Source: Bacilli bacterium | GTDB taxonomy: Bacteria; Bacillota_I; Bacilli_A; RFN20; CAG-826 | Direction: 5' to 3' | DNA: 44,489 bases | Assembly (NCBI GenBank): GCA_016296775.1 | Contig: JAEDIE010000007.1 | Coordinates: 1 to 44,489 of the forward strand | In this document: piece by piece, positions 24,236 through 31,453 of the stretch | Position numbering within the stretch: the stretch's first letter is position 1 | How the letters are laid out: every line of letters starts with the position of its first letter | Made by a program: the position numbers and the translations under genes | The notes under the pieces: model-generated | Database searches by the model: none | The model's input: only the letters and a program-made list of their open reading frames with translations | Told to the model about the DNA's origin: nothing

Positions 24236-25879
24236 TTACATGTCTTCTTTAACTTCAATTCCCATTAAATTTAAGGCATTTTCAAGAGTAATTTTTATAG
24301 CTTTTACTAAGCATAATCTTTCTTTAGTTAAAGGAAGATTTGTTTCGTCAATTACCTTACATTCGTTGTAGTAACTATGGAATAATGAAGCTAATCTATA
24401 AGCATAATTTGAAAGAATATTTACTTCCTTATACTTACAAATATCAATTAATATTTGTTTAAATGATGCCAATTCTTTTAATATGCTTGATTCTTTATCA
24501 TTAGTTAATAATGTATAACTATCTAATTTAGTTACATCATCAACTCTTTTTAAAATAGAAGCACATCTAGCATAAGCATATTGAATATAATAAACAGGGT
24601 TATCACTACTATGCTTTCTAGCTAAATCTAAATCAAAATCAAGATGAGATACCATTGGTTTAGAAATAAAGAAATATCTTGCTACATCAACACCAACATC
24701 TTCGCATAATTCTCTAATAGTAATGGCATTTCCAGTTCTTTTTGACATCTTTAATTCTTCACCATTTTCCATTAATCTAACCATTTGAACAATTTGAATT
24801 CCAAGATTATCGCTGTTATATCCTAATATTTTTAAACCAGCTTTTAATCTAATAATATATCCATGATGATCAGCACCAAAAAGATTAATTAAATGATTAT
24901 ATCCTCTATCATATTTATCTTTATGGTATGCAATATCTGGGAGCAAATATGTATAACTTCCATCTTTTTTAATTAATACTCTATCTTTATCATCATTAAA
25001 ATCAGTAGTTCTTAACCACAAAGCACCTTCATGTTCATAGGTATATCCACTATTTTTTAAAGCTTCTAAAGTATTTTTAACTTTACCATCTTTATATAAA
25101 TCTAACTCAGATTGATAATGATCAAAAGAAACTCTATATAAATCTAAATCTCTTTTAATTTTTGAAAGTTCAAGTTCTCTTCCAACTTTCTTAAAATATA
25201 ATTTTCTATCTTCACTATCGTCTAAAACATATTTATCTTTAATTTCTTTAGCAATTTGAGAAGCAATATTTTTTACGTCTTTTCCTTGATAACCGATTTT
25301 ATCAAGATCAAAAGGAAGATTTAATGCTTCCAAATATCTTTGATATAAAGATTCACCAAGAACTTCAATTTGATTTCCAGCATCATTTACGTAATATTCT
25401 CTTAAGCAATCATATCCTGAGAATTTTAAAACTCTTGTTAAAGAATCTCCATATGCTGCACCTCTAGCATGTCCTAAATGTAAATCTCCGGTAGGATTAG
25501 CACTAACATATTCAACCATGATTTTTTCATTATTTCCAAAATCATTTCTTCCATAATACTTACCTTCATCAATAATTTTATTAATAATTTCAGATAAACT
25601 ATCTTTTTTAACAAAGAAATTAATAAATCCAGGAGCAACTACCTCTACTTTTAAAATTAATTCATTGTTTTCTAAACTATTTTTTAAGGAATTAGCTATG
25701 TTTAAAGGGCTATTTCTTAATGTTTTAGCTAATCTTAAAGCAATATTACTTGAAAAATCACCATGTTCTTTACTTTTAGGTATTTCTACCATTACAAGGT
25801 TAGATGTTTCTTCAAGGTTATATACCTCTTTTAAAGATGATTTAATAATTTCAACAATTTTATTACTAACTAAATCCAT
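24236..25879 (-). CDS. argS: Arginyl-tRNA synthetase
   Basis: Class I synthetase charging tRNA-Arg. An N-terminal Add1 domain (1-100) recognises the tRNA D-loop. The HIGH motif is HLGH inside SANPTGDLHLGHARGAAYGD, the KMSKS-like motif is KMSKRTGNA, and the C-terminal DALR anticodon-binding domain (about 430-547) ends at NLMGIEV. I start at the ATG at 25879 (547 residues), because AGAGG lies 7 nt upstream; an ATG 11 codons earlier has no SD. It is divergent from a tRNA-Arg(UCU) gene, its own substrate. Confidence 0.96.
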   Translation of the reverse strand: MDLVSNKIVEIIKSSLKEVYNLEETSNLVMVEIPKSKEHGDFSSNIALRLAKTLRNSPLNIANSLKNSLENNELILKVEVVAPGFINFFVKKDSLSEIINKIIDEGKYYGRNDFGNNEKIMVEYVSANPTGDLHLGHARGAAYGDSLTRVLKFSGYDCLREYYVNDAGNQIEVLGESLYQRYLEALNLPFDLDKIGYQGKDVKNIASQIAKEIKDKYVLDDSEDRKLYFKKVGRELELSKIKRDLDLYRVSFDHYQSELDLYKDGKVKNTLEALKNSGYTYEHEGALWLRTTDFNDDKDRVLIKKDGSYTYLLPDIAYHKDKYDRGYNHLINLFGADHHGYIIRLKAGLKILGYNSDNLGIQIVQMVRLMENGEELKMSKRTGNAITIRELCEDVGVDVARYFFISKPMVSHLDFDLDLARKHSSDNPVYYIQYAYARCASILKRVDDVTKLDSYTLLTNDKESSILKELASFKQILIDICKYKEVNILSNYAYRLASLFHSYYNECKVIDETNLPLTKERLCLVKAIKITLENALNLMGIEVKEDM

Positions 25880-25951
25880 ACTTAGACCTCTTTCAATTGA
25901 TAATATTAACATTTAATATTAAACAATTCTATGCAAATAATAAATTTTCAC

Positions 25952-25980
25952 TTGTTTTAACATAAAATTTCTTGTATATT
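25952..25980 (+). promoter_or_regulatory. Promoter of tRNA-Arg
   Basis: TTGTTT (25952-25957), 17-nt spacer, TATATT (25975-25980). The predicted start is about 5 nt before the tRNA. Confidence 0.6.
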
Positions 25981-25991
25981 ATTTTAGCAAT

Positions 25992-26068
25992 GGCCCTGTA
26001 GCTCAGTTGGATAGAGCAACAGCCTTCTAAGCTGTGGGTCAGGCGTTCGAGTCGCCTCAGGGTCACCA
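25992..26068 (+). tRNA. tRNA-Arg (anticodon UCU)
   Basis: A 77-nt cloverleaf including encoded CCA. Acceptor stem GGCCCTG/CAGGGTC, D-arm GCTC...GAGC, anticodon stem ACAGC/GCTGT with loop CTTCTAA (anticodon TCT), T-arm AGGCG-TTCGAGT-CGCCT. It reads AGA codons, the main Arg codon here. A single-gene unit with promoter and terminator, divergent from argS. Confidence 0.97.
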
Positions 26069-26079
26069 CTAAAAATTAA

Positions 26080-26104
26080 CACACAGTAATGTGTGGTTTT
26101 TTTT
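26080..26104 (+). terminator. Terminator of tRNA-Arg
   Basis: Stem CACACA / TGTGTG (26080-26085 with 26090-26095, loop GTAA) and then eight T. Confidence 0.88.
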
Positions 26105-26214
26105 ACTCTTTTTTCTAAAATGAAAATTTTTTAATATTGATGTAAAAATATTTTATATTTTTATGGTAATATAGACAAAAATAGTCAAATTCTAGTCTAA
26201 AAAAATCTAAATTT

Positions 26215-26247
26215 TTAAAAAACACTATGTTTTCTTAGGTATTTTTT
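26215..26247. repeat. 33-bp dispersed repeat, copy 2
   Basis: Begins with the same TTAAAAAACACTATG as copy 1 (180-194) and matches it at 29 of 33 positions. This copy lies 5' of the aquaporin promoter. Its arms pair only imperfectly, so it is not a good terminator. Confidence 0.6.
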
Positions 26248-26257
26248 ATTTTTCTAG

Positions 26258-26285
26258 TTGAAAAACATAATATTTTTAATAAAAT
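26258..26285 (+). promoter_or_regulatory. Putative aquaporin promoter
   Basis: TTGAAA (26258-26263), 16-nt spacer, TAAAAT (26280-26285). The start point would lie just before the SD (AGGAGGG, 26295-26301), giving a leader of about 17 nt. Confidence 0.5.
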
Positions 26286-26308
26286 ATTAAGTATAGGAGG
26301 GTTTGAAT

Positions 26309-27670
26309 ATGAAATTATTCAAAAAAGGATTAGCCGAATTTATCGGAACTTTCGTTCTCGTTTTATTTGGTTGTGGTGCTGCCGCAATGACTTCATTCGC
26401 CATTGATAAAGGTGGTTATGCCGATCCAGCTGCTCACTTAGTTGGAACTGCATTGGCATTTGGCCTTGCTCTTTGCATTATGGTTTATGCTGTCGGATCA
26501 GTTTCAGGATGCCACATCAATCCAGCAGTTTCTTTAGGTGTCTTGCTTAAAAATTTATTCCTCCCTAAAGAAAAAAGAGAATTTGGATGGAAAGAATTTT
26601 TCGTTTATGTTGCTGCTCAAATCTTAGGTGCTTTTGTTGCTATCTTAGGTTTAAGAGCTGTCATTGGAACTAAGGGTGGTTTTGGTGCAAACACAATTCA
26701 ACCAGCTGTCGCTACAAGAGGTCAACCAATTTTAATTGCTTGTATCGTTGAAATTTTATTAACTGGTTTATTTGTATTTGTTGTCCTTGCTGTCACATCA
26801 AGTCACAAATTTAGAAAAATCGGTGGCGTCGTTCTTGGTGGAGCTTTAACAGTTGTTCATATTTTTGGAATCCCATTAACCGGAACAAGTGTTAACCCAG
26901 CTAGATCAATCGCTCCTGCAATTGGACAAGCTATTTTTGCTAAAGATTACACCGCTTTAAATCAACTTTGGATCTTCATTGTTTGCCCATTAGTCGGTGC
27001 TTGTATCGCTGCTATTATGTACTTCATTTTATTCGTTTGGAAGAAAGAACCAGAAGAAGAATGCTGCTGCAAACAAAGTGCTGGTGTTGTCAATAATATT
27101 GTCAACAACTACTATGGTGAAAAACCAGTAGAAGCTAAGAAAGAAGAACCTGTAGTTGAAGAACCAAAAGCTGAAGAACCTGTAGTTGAAGAAAAACCTG
27201 TTGTTGAAGAAACTCCAGTAGTCGAAGAAAAGGTTGAAGAACCTGTAGCTGAAGCCCCTGTAGCTGAAGAAACAGAAGTTGTTAAAGCTGCAAGAAAGAA
27301 AGCAGTTCCTTTCATGCAAAGATTAGAAGAAGCAGATCCAGACTTGAAAGAAAAATATATTGAATTAGCTGCTTATTGTGATGAATATGGACTTCACGGA
27401 AGAAAGAGTGTCAGCCACGATACCTATAGATTACACAAAGTAAGATATGTTGTATTCTCAATCAGAGGTAAAGCTATTAAGATGCATGTTGCTGTTGATC
27501 CAAAAACATATGAAAACACAACAATGACCATTAAAGATGATAGCGCCAAAGAAAAATACAGCGATGTCCCAGGCTACATCAGAGTTAAATCAGCCTTAAG
27601 TGTCAAGAGAGCAAAACAATTGATCGATGATGCTATGGCTAAAGCTGGAATCGAAAAAAGAGCTAAATAA
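26309..27670 (+). CDS. Aquaporin fused to acidic linker and extra cytosolic domain
   Basis: Residues 1-245 are a complete MIP channel: six helices and two NPA boxes, INPAV (N71) and VNPARS (N196). The His in VVHIFG and NPARS rather than NPARD favour a water channel (AqpZ type) over a glycerol facilitator. After the last helix come a Cys triplet (252-254), a low-complexity linker of Pro-Val-Val-Glu-Glu repeats (about 270-325), and a further domain (about 330-453) with RLEEADPDLKEKY, FSIRGKAIKMHVAVDP, YSDVPGYIRVKS and AKQLIDDAM. I recall this domain from uncharacterised Firmicutes proteins, not from channels. ATG 26309 is chosen for its SD (AGGAGGG, 7 nt). Codon use (many ATC, GTC, GCC) resembles the ribosomal genes here, suggesting high expression. 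Confidence 0.9.
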   Translation: MKLFKKGLAEFIGTFVLVLFGCGAAAMTSFAIDKGGYADPAAHLVGTALAFGLALCIMVYAVGSVSGCHINPAVSLGVLLKNLFLPKEKREFGWKEFFVYVAAQILGAFVAILGLRAVIGTKGGFGANTIQPAVATRGQPILIACIVEILLTGLFVFVVLAVTSSHKFRKIGGVVLGGALTVVHIFGIPLTGTSVNPARSIAPAIGQAIFAKDYTALNQLWIFIVCPLVGACIAAIMYFILFVWKKEPEEECCCKQSAGVVNNIVNNYYGEKPVEAKKEEPVVEEPKAEEPVVEEKPVVEETPVVEEKVEEPVAEAPVAEETEVVKAARKKAVPFMQRLEEADPDLKEKYIELAAYCDEYGLHGRKSVSHDTYRLHKVRYVVFSIRGKAIKMHVAVDPKTYENTTMTIKDDSAKEKYSDVPGYIRVKSALSVKRAKQLIDDAMAKAGIEKRAK

Positions 27671-27689
27671 TTAAATTTTGATTCTATAA

Positions 27690-27717
27690 AACCTCGAAGA
27701 GATTCGAGGTTTTTTTA
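27690..27717 (+). terminator. Terminator of aquaporin gene, partly bidirectional
   Basis: Nine-base stem AACCTCGAA / TTCGAGGTT (27690-27698 with 27703-27711, loop GAGA), followed by T on the plus strand. It touches the stop codon of the converging HAD gene (27715), where it may serve as a weaker terminator. Confidence 0.9.
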
Positions 27718-28341
27718 TATCAATTTATTTAATTCTTGTTCTAAATCTATGAAATTTGAATAACAAAACTTATTTAATTCTTTTAATTTAATTAATCTAT
27801 TATTATCAAAATTAATACTTAAAATTTTAATATCTAAAGCTAAACAATCTAAAATATCTTTTTTAGAATCACCAATATAAATAATATCTTTATTAGTACA
27901 AGAAAAGTCTTTCATTAACTTTTTAAAGTTTTCTTTCTTTACTCCTCTATCTTTACTTCCGACATAAATCTTTTCAAAATACTTATTTAACCCAAAATAA
28001 GATAAAGAAATTAAAGTAGATTCTAAGCTTCTTCCTGTTAATAATACTAAGGTAATACCTTTATTCTTTAAATGCTCTAATAACTCAATACAATAAGGAT
28101 TTAAGGCATTTAAAAGCACATTATGATATTCACTATAATATTTTAAATACTTTTCAAAATTAGCCCTATTTTCGTTATTTAATATATGATTGATCATTCC
28201 TTCTTCAGTTGGTCCAAAATATGGTCCTAAAGAAGATTCATCCATATGGATTCCTTCTTCTTCTAGTACTTTAAAAATGCATTTATTAATCAATGAAAAA
28301 GAAGAAGCAAGTGTACCATCAAAATCAAATGCTACGATCAT
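27715..28341 (-). CDS. HAD-superfamily hydrolase, phosphoglycolate phosphatase-like
   Basis: Cytosolic HAD phosphatase of 208 residues. Motif I is FDFDGTLASS (D6 nucleophile, D8 acid), motif II LLTGRS, the motif III Lys lies in GVKKENF, and motif IV is YIGDSKKDILD. An alpha-helical cap (about 15-85) makes it subfamily IA, like Gph or PpaX. The substrate is not predictable from sequence. Its ATG overlaps the stop of the upstream flavin-reductase-like gene (ATGA), so the two are co-translated. It converges on the aquaporin gene. Confidence 0.87.
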   Translation of the reverse strand: MIVAFDFDGTLASSFSLINKCIFKVLEEEGIHMDESSLGPYFGPTEEGMINHILNNENRANFEKYLKYYSEYHNVLLNALNPYCIELLEHLKNKGITLVLLTGRSLESTLISLSYFGLNKYFEKIYVGSKDRGVKKENFKKLMKDFSCTNKDIIYIGDSKKDILDCLALDIKILSINFDNNRLIKLKELNKFCYSNFIDLEQELNKLI

Positions 28342-28844
28342 TTTTTTAAAATCTCCTTGATTTCACCTACATATCTATAATGATAATCACATTTTGGATA
28401 AGCTTTAGACTTAACGTTTTCATCTAAAAATCTACTTGCTTCAATTTTATCTACATATATTTTCTTTAAAATAATAACCAAATTAGCTTCATTAAAATAT
28501 GGAGCTAAAGAACTATTATTTATAGTTAAATTCATTTTCTCTATTTTATTTTCATCTCTTCCCGAATGAGTACCTAAATAAATTAACTTATCTTTAAATG
28601 AAGAATCAAAGAAACAAACACTAAAATATTCACTACTTTCCATAAATTCTAAAGTATATCTTGATTCTCTAACATAAACATCCATTACTGGTTTATACCA
28701 AATAAATCCAGCTTCACCCCAAGCAATGGTCATAGTATTAACCCTCTCATTCTTTGAGGCAGTTAAAAGAGCTGTTTCTTTATTAATTTTATGAATAAAG
28801 TTTAACGATTGTTCATTTTCTATATCAATTTTTGTAAATTCCAT
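28338..28844 (-). CDS. Flavin reductase-like FMN-binding protein
   Basis: FMN-binding split-barrel protein of 168 residues. Family features are the opening KETALLTASKNERVNTMTIAWGEAG, where the Thr/Asn/Met stretch contacts the flavin phosphate, then PVMDVYVRESRYTLEFM and YFSVCFFD. Such proteins reduce or carry flavin; the substrate here is unknown. It ends with TGA, the only gene in the window where I see TGA as stop, which shows standard code. A TATAGT lies 11 nt before the ATG and only a weak AAAGGT precedes it. Confidence 0.83.
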   Translation of the reverse strand: MEFTKIDIENEQSLNFIHKINKETALLTASKNERVNTMTIAWGEAGFIWYKPVMDVYVRESRYTLEFMESSEYFSVCFFDSSFKDKLIYLGTHSGRDENKIEKMNLTINNSSLAPYFNEANLVIILKKIYVDKIEASRFLDENVKSKAYPKCDYHYRYVGEIKEILKK

Positions 28845-28926
28845 ACCTTTATTTTACTATAAATTATTCAATTTAAAAACTATGTAAAGTTAATAAAATT
28901 TTGCTATATATTATATAAATATAATA

Positions 28927-28955
28927 TTGACATTTAGTACTATTTAATGTAAATT
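28927..28955 (+). promoter_or_regulatory. Promoter of the infC-rpmI-rplT operon
   Basis: Perfect TTGACA (28927-28932), 17-nt spacer, TAAATT (28950-28955). The start would be near 28961, at the start of the structured leader. Confidence 0.7.
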
Positions 28956-28960
28956 AATTA

Positions 28961-29075
28961 AGCACGTAGAAAGAAAAGCGTCTGCTTCTCACCAGATTGG
29001 TTTAAATCAATTGGTCAATGGCTACTAAAAATTGTTTTAGTAATAGAGGACGCAAACTTGTTGCGTCTATTTTTC
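28961..29075 (+). ncRNA. Ribosomal L20-type leader of infC operon
   Basis: A transcribed leader of about 115 nt upstream of infC-rpmI-rplT. It contains conserved-looking AGCACGTAGAAAG and GCGTCTGCTTCTCACC elements and ends in a terminator hairpin before the SD. This arrangement matches the Firmicutes L20 leader, where excess L20 binds the leader and causes premature termination. Assignment rests on position, the terminator and partial resemblance; I could not run a covariance search. Confidence 0.75.
29049..29074 (+). terminator. Regulatory terminator inside infC leader
   Basis: Stem GACGCAA / TTGCGTC (29049-29055 with 29061-29067, loop ACTTG) followed by TATTTTT. It lies upstream of the infC SD, so it must be a conditional terminator. 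GACGC can alternatively pair with GCGTC at 28978-28982, giving an antiterminator option. Confidence 0.8.
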
Positions 29076-29088
29076 TTAGGAGGATCTA

Positions 29089-29664
29089 ATTATATTACCA
29101 AATCAAAATAATTCATCTAACCAAAAAGAGATGAAAAACCGTAACGATAAGAATAACGGCGACTTAGTTAATGAAAAAATTCGTTTCAATGAAGTCCTAT
29201 TAATTGGACCAAACGGAGAACAATACGGAAAAGTAAATAGATTCCAAGCTTTAAAAAAAGCTGAAGAACTTGAACTTGACTTATTATGTGTTGCTCCTAA
29301 TGCTAATCCACCAGTTTGTAAATTACTAAACTATGGAAAATATCGTTTTGAAGCTAAGAAGAGAGCTAAAGAGGCTAAAAAGAATCAAAAGATTATCGAA
29401 ATCAAAGAAATTCAATTAACCCCTCAAATCGGTGAACATGACATTCAAACTAAGGTTACAGCTGCATTAAAATTCTTAGGCGATGGAAATAAGGTAAAAG
29501 TTGGAGTCCGCTTTAAAGGTAGACAACTCGCTCACCCCGAAGTTGGTGAAGAGACACTCAACAAGTTTATTAACTACGTTAAGGAAGAAGCTATTATTGA
29601 AAAGCAACCAGTACTTGATGGTAAATGGTTAACTTGCATATTAGCTAGAAAGAATAAAAAGTAG
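29089..29664 (+). CDS. infC: Translation initiation factor IF-3, non-AUG start
   Basis: IF3 controls start-codon fidelity and subunit dissociation on the 30S. The N-domain starts with NEKIRFNEVLLIGPNGEQYG, the Lys-rich linker is around KKRAKEAKKNQK, and the C-domain has GEHDIQTKVTAALKFL and VRFKGRQLAHPEVG. The strong SD (AGGAGG, 29078-29083) lies 47 nt before the first in-frame ATG (29131), but 5 nt from an in-frame ATT (29089) and 8 nt from ATA (29092). I therefore place the start at the ATT, giving 191 residues. AUU starts, discriminated by IF3 itself, are classic infC autoregulation. First gene of infC-rpmI-rplT. Confidence 0.9.
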   Translation: MILPNQNNSSNQKEMKNRNDKNNGDLVNEKIRFNEVLLIGPNGEQYGKVNRFQALKKAEELELDLLCVAPNANPPVCKLLNYGKYRFEAKKRAKEAKKNQKIIEIKEIQLTPQIGEHDIQTKVTAALKFLGDGNKVKVGVRFKGRQLAHPEVGEETLNKFINYVKEEAIIEKQPVLDGKWLTCILARKNKK

Positions 29665-29680
29665 AAAGAGAGGAAATTTT

Positions 29681-29875
29681 ATGCCAAAAATGAAAACTAA
29701 AAGGGCTTTAGCTAAAAGAATTAAAGTCACAGGAAGTGGTAAAGTTACAAGACATCACGCTTATGTTTCACACTTAGCACCACATAAAACCCACAAACAA
29801 AAGAGACACTTAAGAAAGTCAACAAGCGTATCAAAGAGCGACTTAAAGAGAATTAAGTATCTCATTCAAGGATAA
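29681..29875 (+). CDS. rpmI: Ribosomal protein bL35
   Basis: Large-subunit protein of 64 residues with the family opening MPKMKTKRALAKR and the core GSGKVTRHHAYVSH, then HLRKSTSVS. Very basic, full length. SD AGAGAGG lies upstream. It sits 16 nt after infC and is the middle gene of the classic trio. Confidence 0.98.
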   Translation: MPKMKTKRALAKRIKVTGSGKVTRHHAYVSHLAPHKTHKQKRHLRKSTSVSKSDLKRIKYLIQG

Positions 29876-29891
29876 TTAAGGGAGGTTAAGT

Positions 29892-30242
29892 ATGAGAGTT
29901 AAAGGCGGAACAGTTACAAGAGCTAGAAGAAAGAGAATTTTAAAAGCTGCTAAAGGTTACTTTGGTAGTAAACATCTTTTATTCAAAACAGCTAAAGAAC
30001 AAGTTTTACATTCATATAAATATGCTTATATTCATCGTAGAACAATTAAAAGAGATTACAGAAAATTATGGATTAGAAGAATCAATGCTGCTTGCAGAAT
30101 CAATGATATCTCCTATTCAAAATTCATGCATGGATTAAAAGTAGCTAAAATTGATCTTAACAGAAAAATGTTAAGTGAAATCGCTATCCATGATGAAAAA
30201 GGTTTTGCTGAATTAGTAAGAATTGCTAAAGAAGCAAAATAG
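29892..30242 (+). CDS. rplT: Ribosomal protein bL20
   Basis: Large-subunit assembly protein of 116 residues, with MRVKGGTVTRARRKRILK, AKGYFGSKH and RDYRKLWIRRINAACR visible. In Firmicutes, free L20 represses its own operon through the upstream leader; that leader is present here (28961-29075). SD GGGAGG. Last gene of the operon, followed by a terminator. Confidence 0.98.
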   Translation: MRVKGGTVTRARRKRILKAAKGYFGSKHLLFKTAKEQVLHSYKYAYIHRRTIKRDYRKLWIRRINAACRINDISYSKFMHGLKVAKIDLNRKMLSEIAIHDEKGFAELVRIAKEAK

Positions 30243-30261
30243 TTAAAAAATAGCAAAATAA

Positions 30262-30293
30262 ATGACCAAATCACTAGGATTTGGTCATTTTTT
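30262..30293 (+). terminator. Terminator between rplT and thiI, bidirectional
   Basis: Eleven-base stem ATGACCAAATC / GATTTGGTCAT (30262-30272 with 30278-30288, 5-nt loop), followed by T on the plus strand. The minus strand is also T-rich after the stem, so it can end the converging thiI operon. Confidence 0.92.
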
Positions 30294-31449
30294 ATTTAAT
30301 AATTTTAACTTCAATATTTTTGATACATTCATCAATTAATGTGTCAAAATCAGCCTTCTTTTCAATTTCTTCACAAATATCAAGATGTGGAGCAGTTTTT
30401 GGTTTTTTAATTGGGAATATAGTACAACAATCTTCAAATGGTCTAATTGAAATATCGTAAGTATTAATTTCTTTAGATATTTCAATTATTTTTGTTTTAT
30501 CAAATATTGCTAAAGGTCTAATAATAGGCATATTTGTAACTTCATTAATTACTCTTAAAGATTCAAGAGTTTGACTTGCAACTTGTCCTAAGCTCTCACC
30601 ATTTGCAATAATATCATAATGTTTCATGCAAGCTACTTTACTAGCAATTCTATACATCATTCTTCTCATGATAGTAACTTGATAGCCTTCATAACTCACT
30701 TCGTAAATCTTTTCTTGAATTTTAGTAAATGGAACAATGTACATTACTAATTTTGATTGATATTTCTTTAATTCATTTAAGATATCTTCTAATTTAAATA
30801 TTACTCCACTATTTGTATATGGAGGTGAAGCATAATGAATAAAAGATAATTCAATTCCTCTTTTCATTAATAAATAACTAGCTACAGGAGAATCAATTCC
30901 TCCACTTAACATCATTAAGCCTCTTCCTAATGTACCTTTTGGGAATCCGCCTAATCCTTTAATAGTTTGAGTAAATAAATATGCTCCATCGCTTCTAATT
31001 TCGATACTTAAAAGAATATCTGGATAATGAACATCAACAGTTAAAGAGGTATTTTTTAAGATAACTTTAGCAACAGCTCTATTAATTTCATCACTAATAT
31101 AAGGATATGATTTATCAATACGATGAGTATAAATTTTAAATGTTTTTCCTGTCTCTTTTTGAATTATCTTTAAAGATTCATCTAAAATATTATCAAAATC
31201 TGGATCTATTCTTTTTGCTAAAGAAAATGAATATAATCCGCTAACTTGTTTTAATTTATCAATTACATCTAAATTATCTTCTTTTAAAAATAAATAAATG
31301 TGATCATGCCTAACACTATAATCAATTAAATCTTTAAAATCTGCTAATGCTTCTTTAATCGAACGAGCTAAAGTATTAATAAAATCTTTTTTATTTTTAC
31401 CCTTAGTATTCATTTCTCCAAAACGAATAATAATTACATTATAATCCAT
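30292..31449 (-). CDS. thiI: tRNA 4-thiouridine synthetase ThiI
   Basis: Adds sulfur to U8 of tRNA (and may serve thiamine synthesis), taking persulfide from the adjacent cysteine desulfurase. An N-terminal ferredoxin-like domain and THUMP domain (about 1-165) bind RNA. The PP-loop SGGIDSP (182-188) activates the uridine with ATP. Conserved ANGESLGQVASQT and the Cys pair in FEDCCTIF follow. At 385 residues it lacks the C-terminal rhodanese domain of E. coli ThiI, as in Bacilli. The SD (AGGGGGT) lies inside the end of the desulfurase gene, 4 nt upstream. Confidence 0.95.
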   Translation of the reverse strand: MDYNVIIIRFGEMNTKGKNKKDFINTLARSIKEALADFKDLIDYSVRHDHIYLFLKEDNLDVIDKLKQVSGLYSFSLAKRIDPDFDNILDESLKIIQKETGKTFKIYTHRIDKSYPYISDEINRAVAKVILKNTSLTVDVHYPDILLSIEIRSDGAYLFTQTIKGLGGFPKGTLGRGLMMLSGGIDSPVASYLLMKRGIELSFIHYASPPYTNSGVIFKLEDILNELKKYQSKLVMYIVPFTKIQEKIYEVSYEGYQVTIMRRMMYRIASKVACMKHYDIIANGESLGQVASQTLESLRVINEVTNMPIIRPLAIFDKTKIIEISKEINTYDISIRPFEDCCTIFPIKKPKTAPHLDICEEIEKKADFDTLIDECIKNIEVKIIK

Positions 31450-31453
31450 ACTT

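Noticed and set aside
25880..25912. Upstream ATG for argS (11 extra codons)
   Set aside because: No SD before it, while the ATG at 25879 has AGAGG at a good distance and gives the family's normal N-terminus.
27118..27290. Repetitive GAA-rich stretch as a non-coding satellite
   Set aside because: It lies in frame within the aquaporin gene and encodes a regular Pro/Val/Glu linker continuing into a complex domain.
27029..27319. Two minus-strand frames opposite the aquaporin tail
   Set aside because: They are the antisense of the repetitive Val-Glu-Glu linker; low-complexity DNA leaves all frames open.
28338..28340. Possible Mycoplasma-type code (TGA as Trp)
   Set aside because: TGA ends the flavin-reductase-like gene exactly at its overlap with the HAD start, and all genes read at full length with the standard code.
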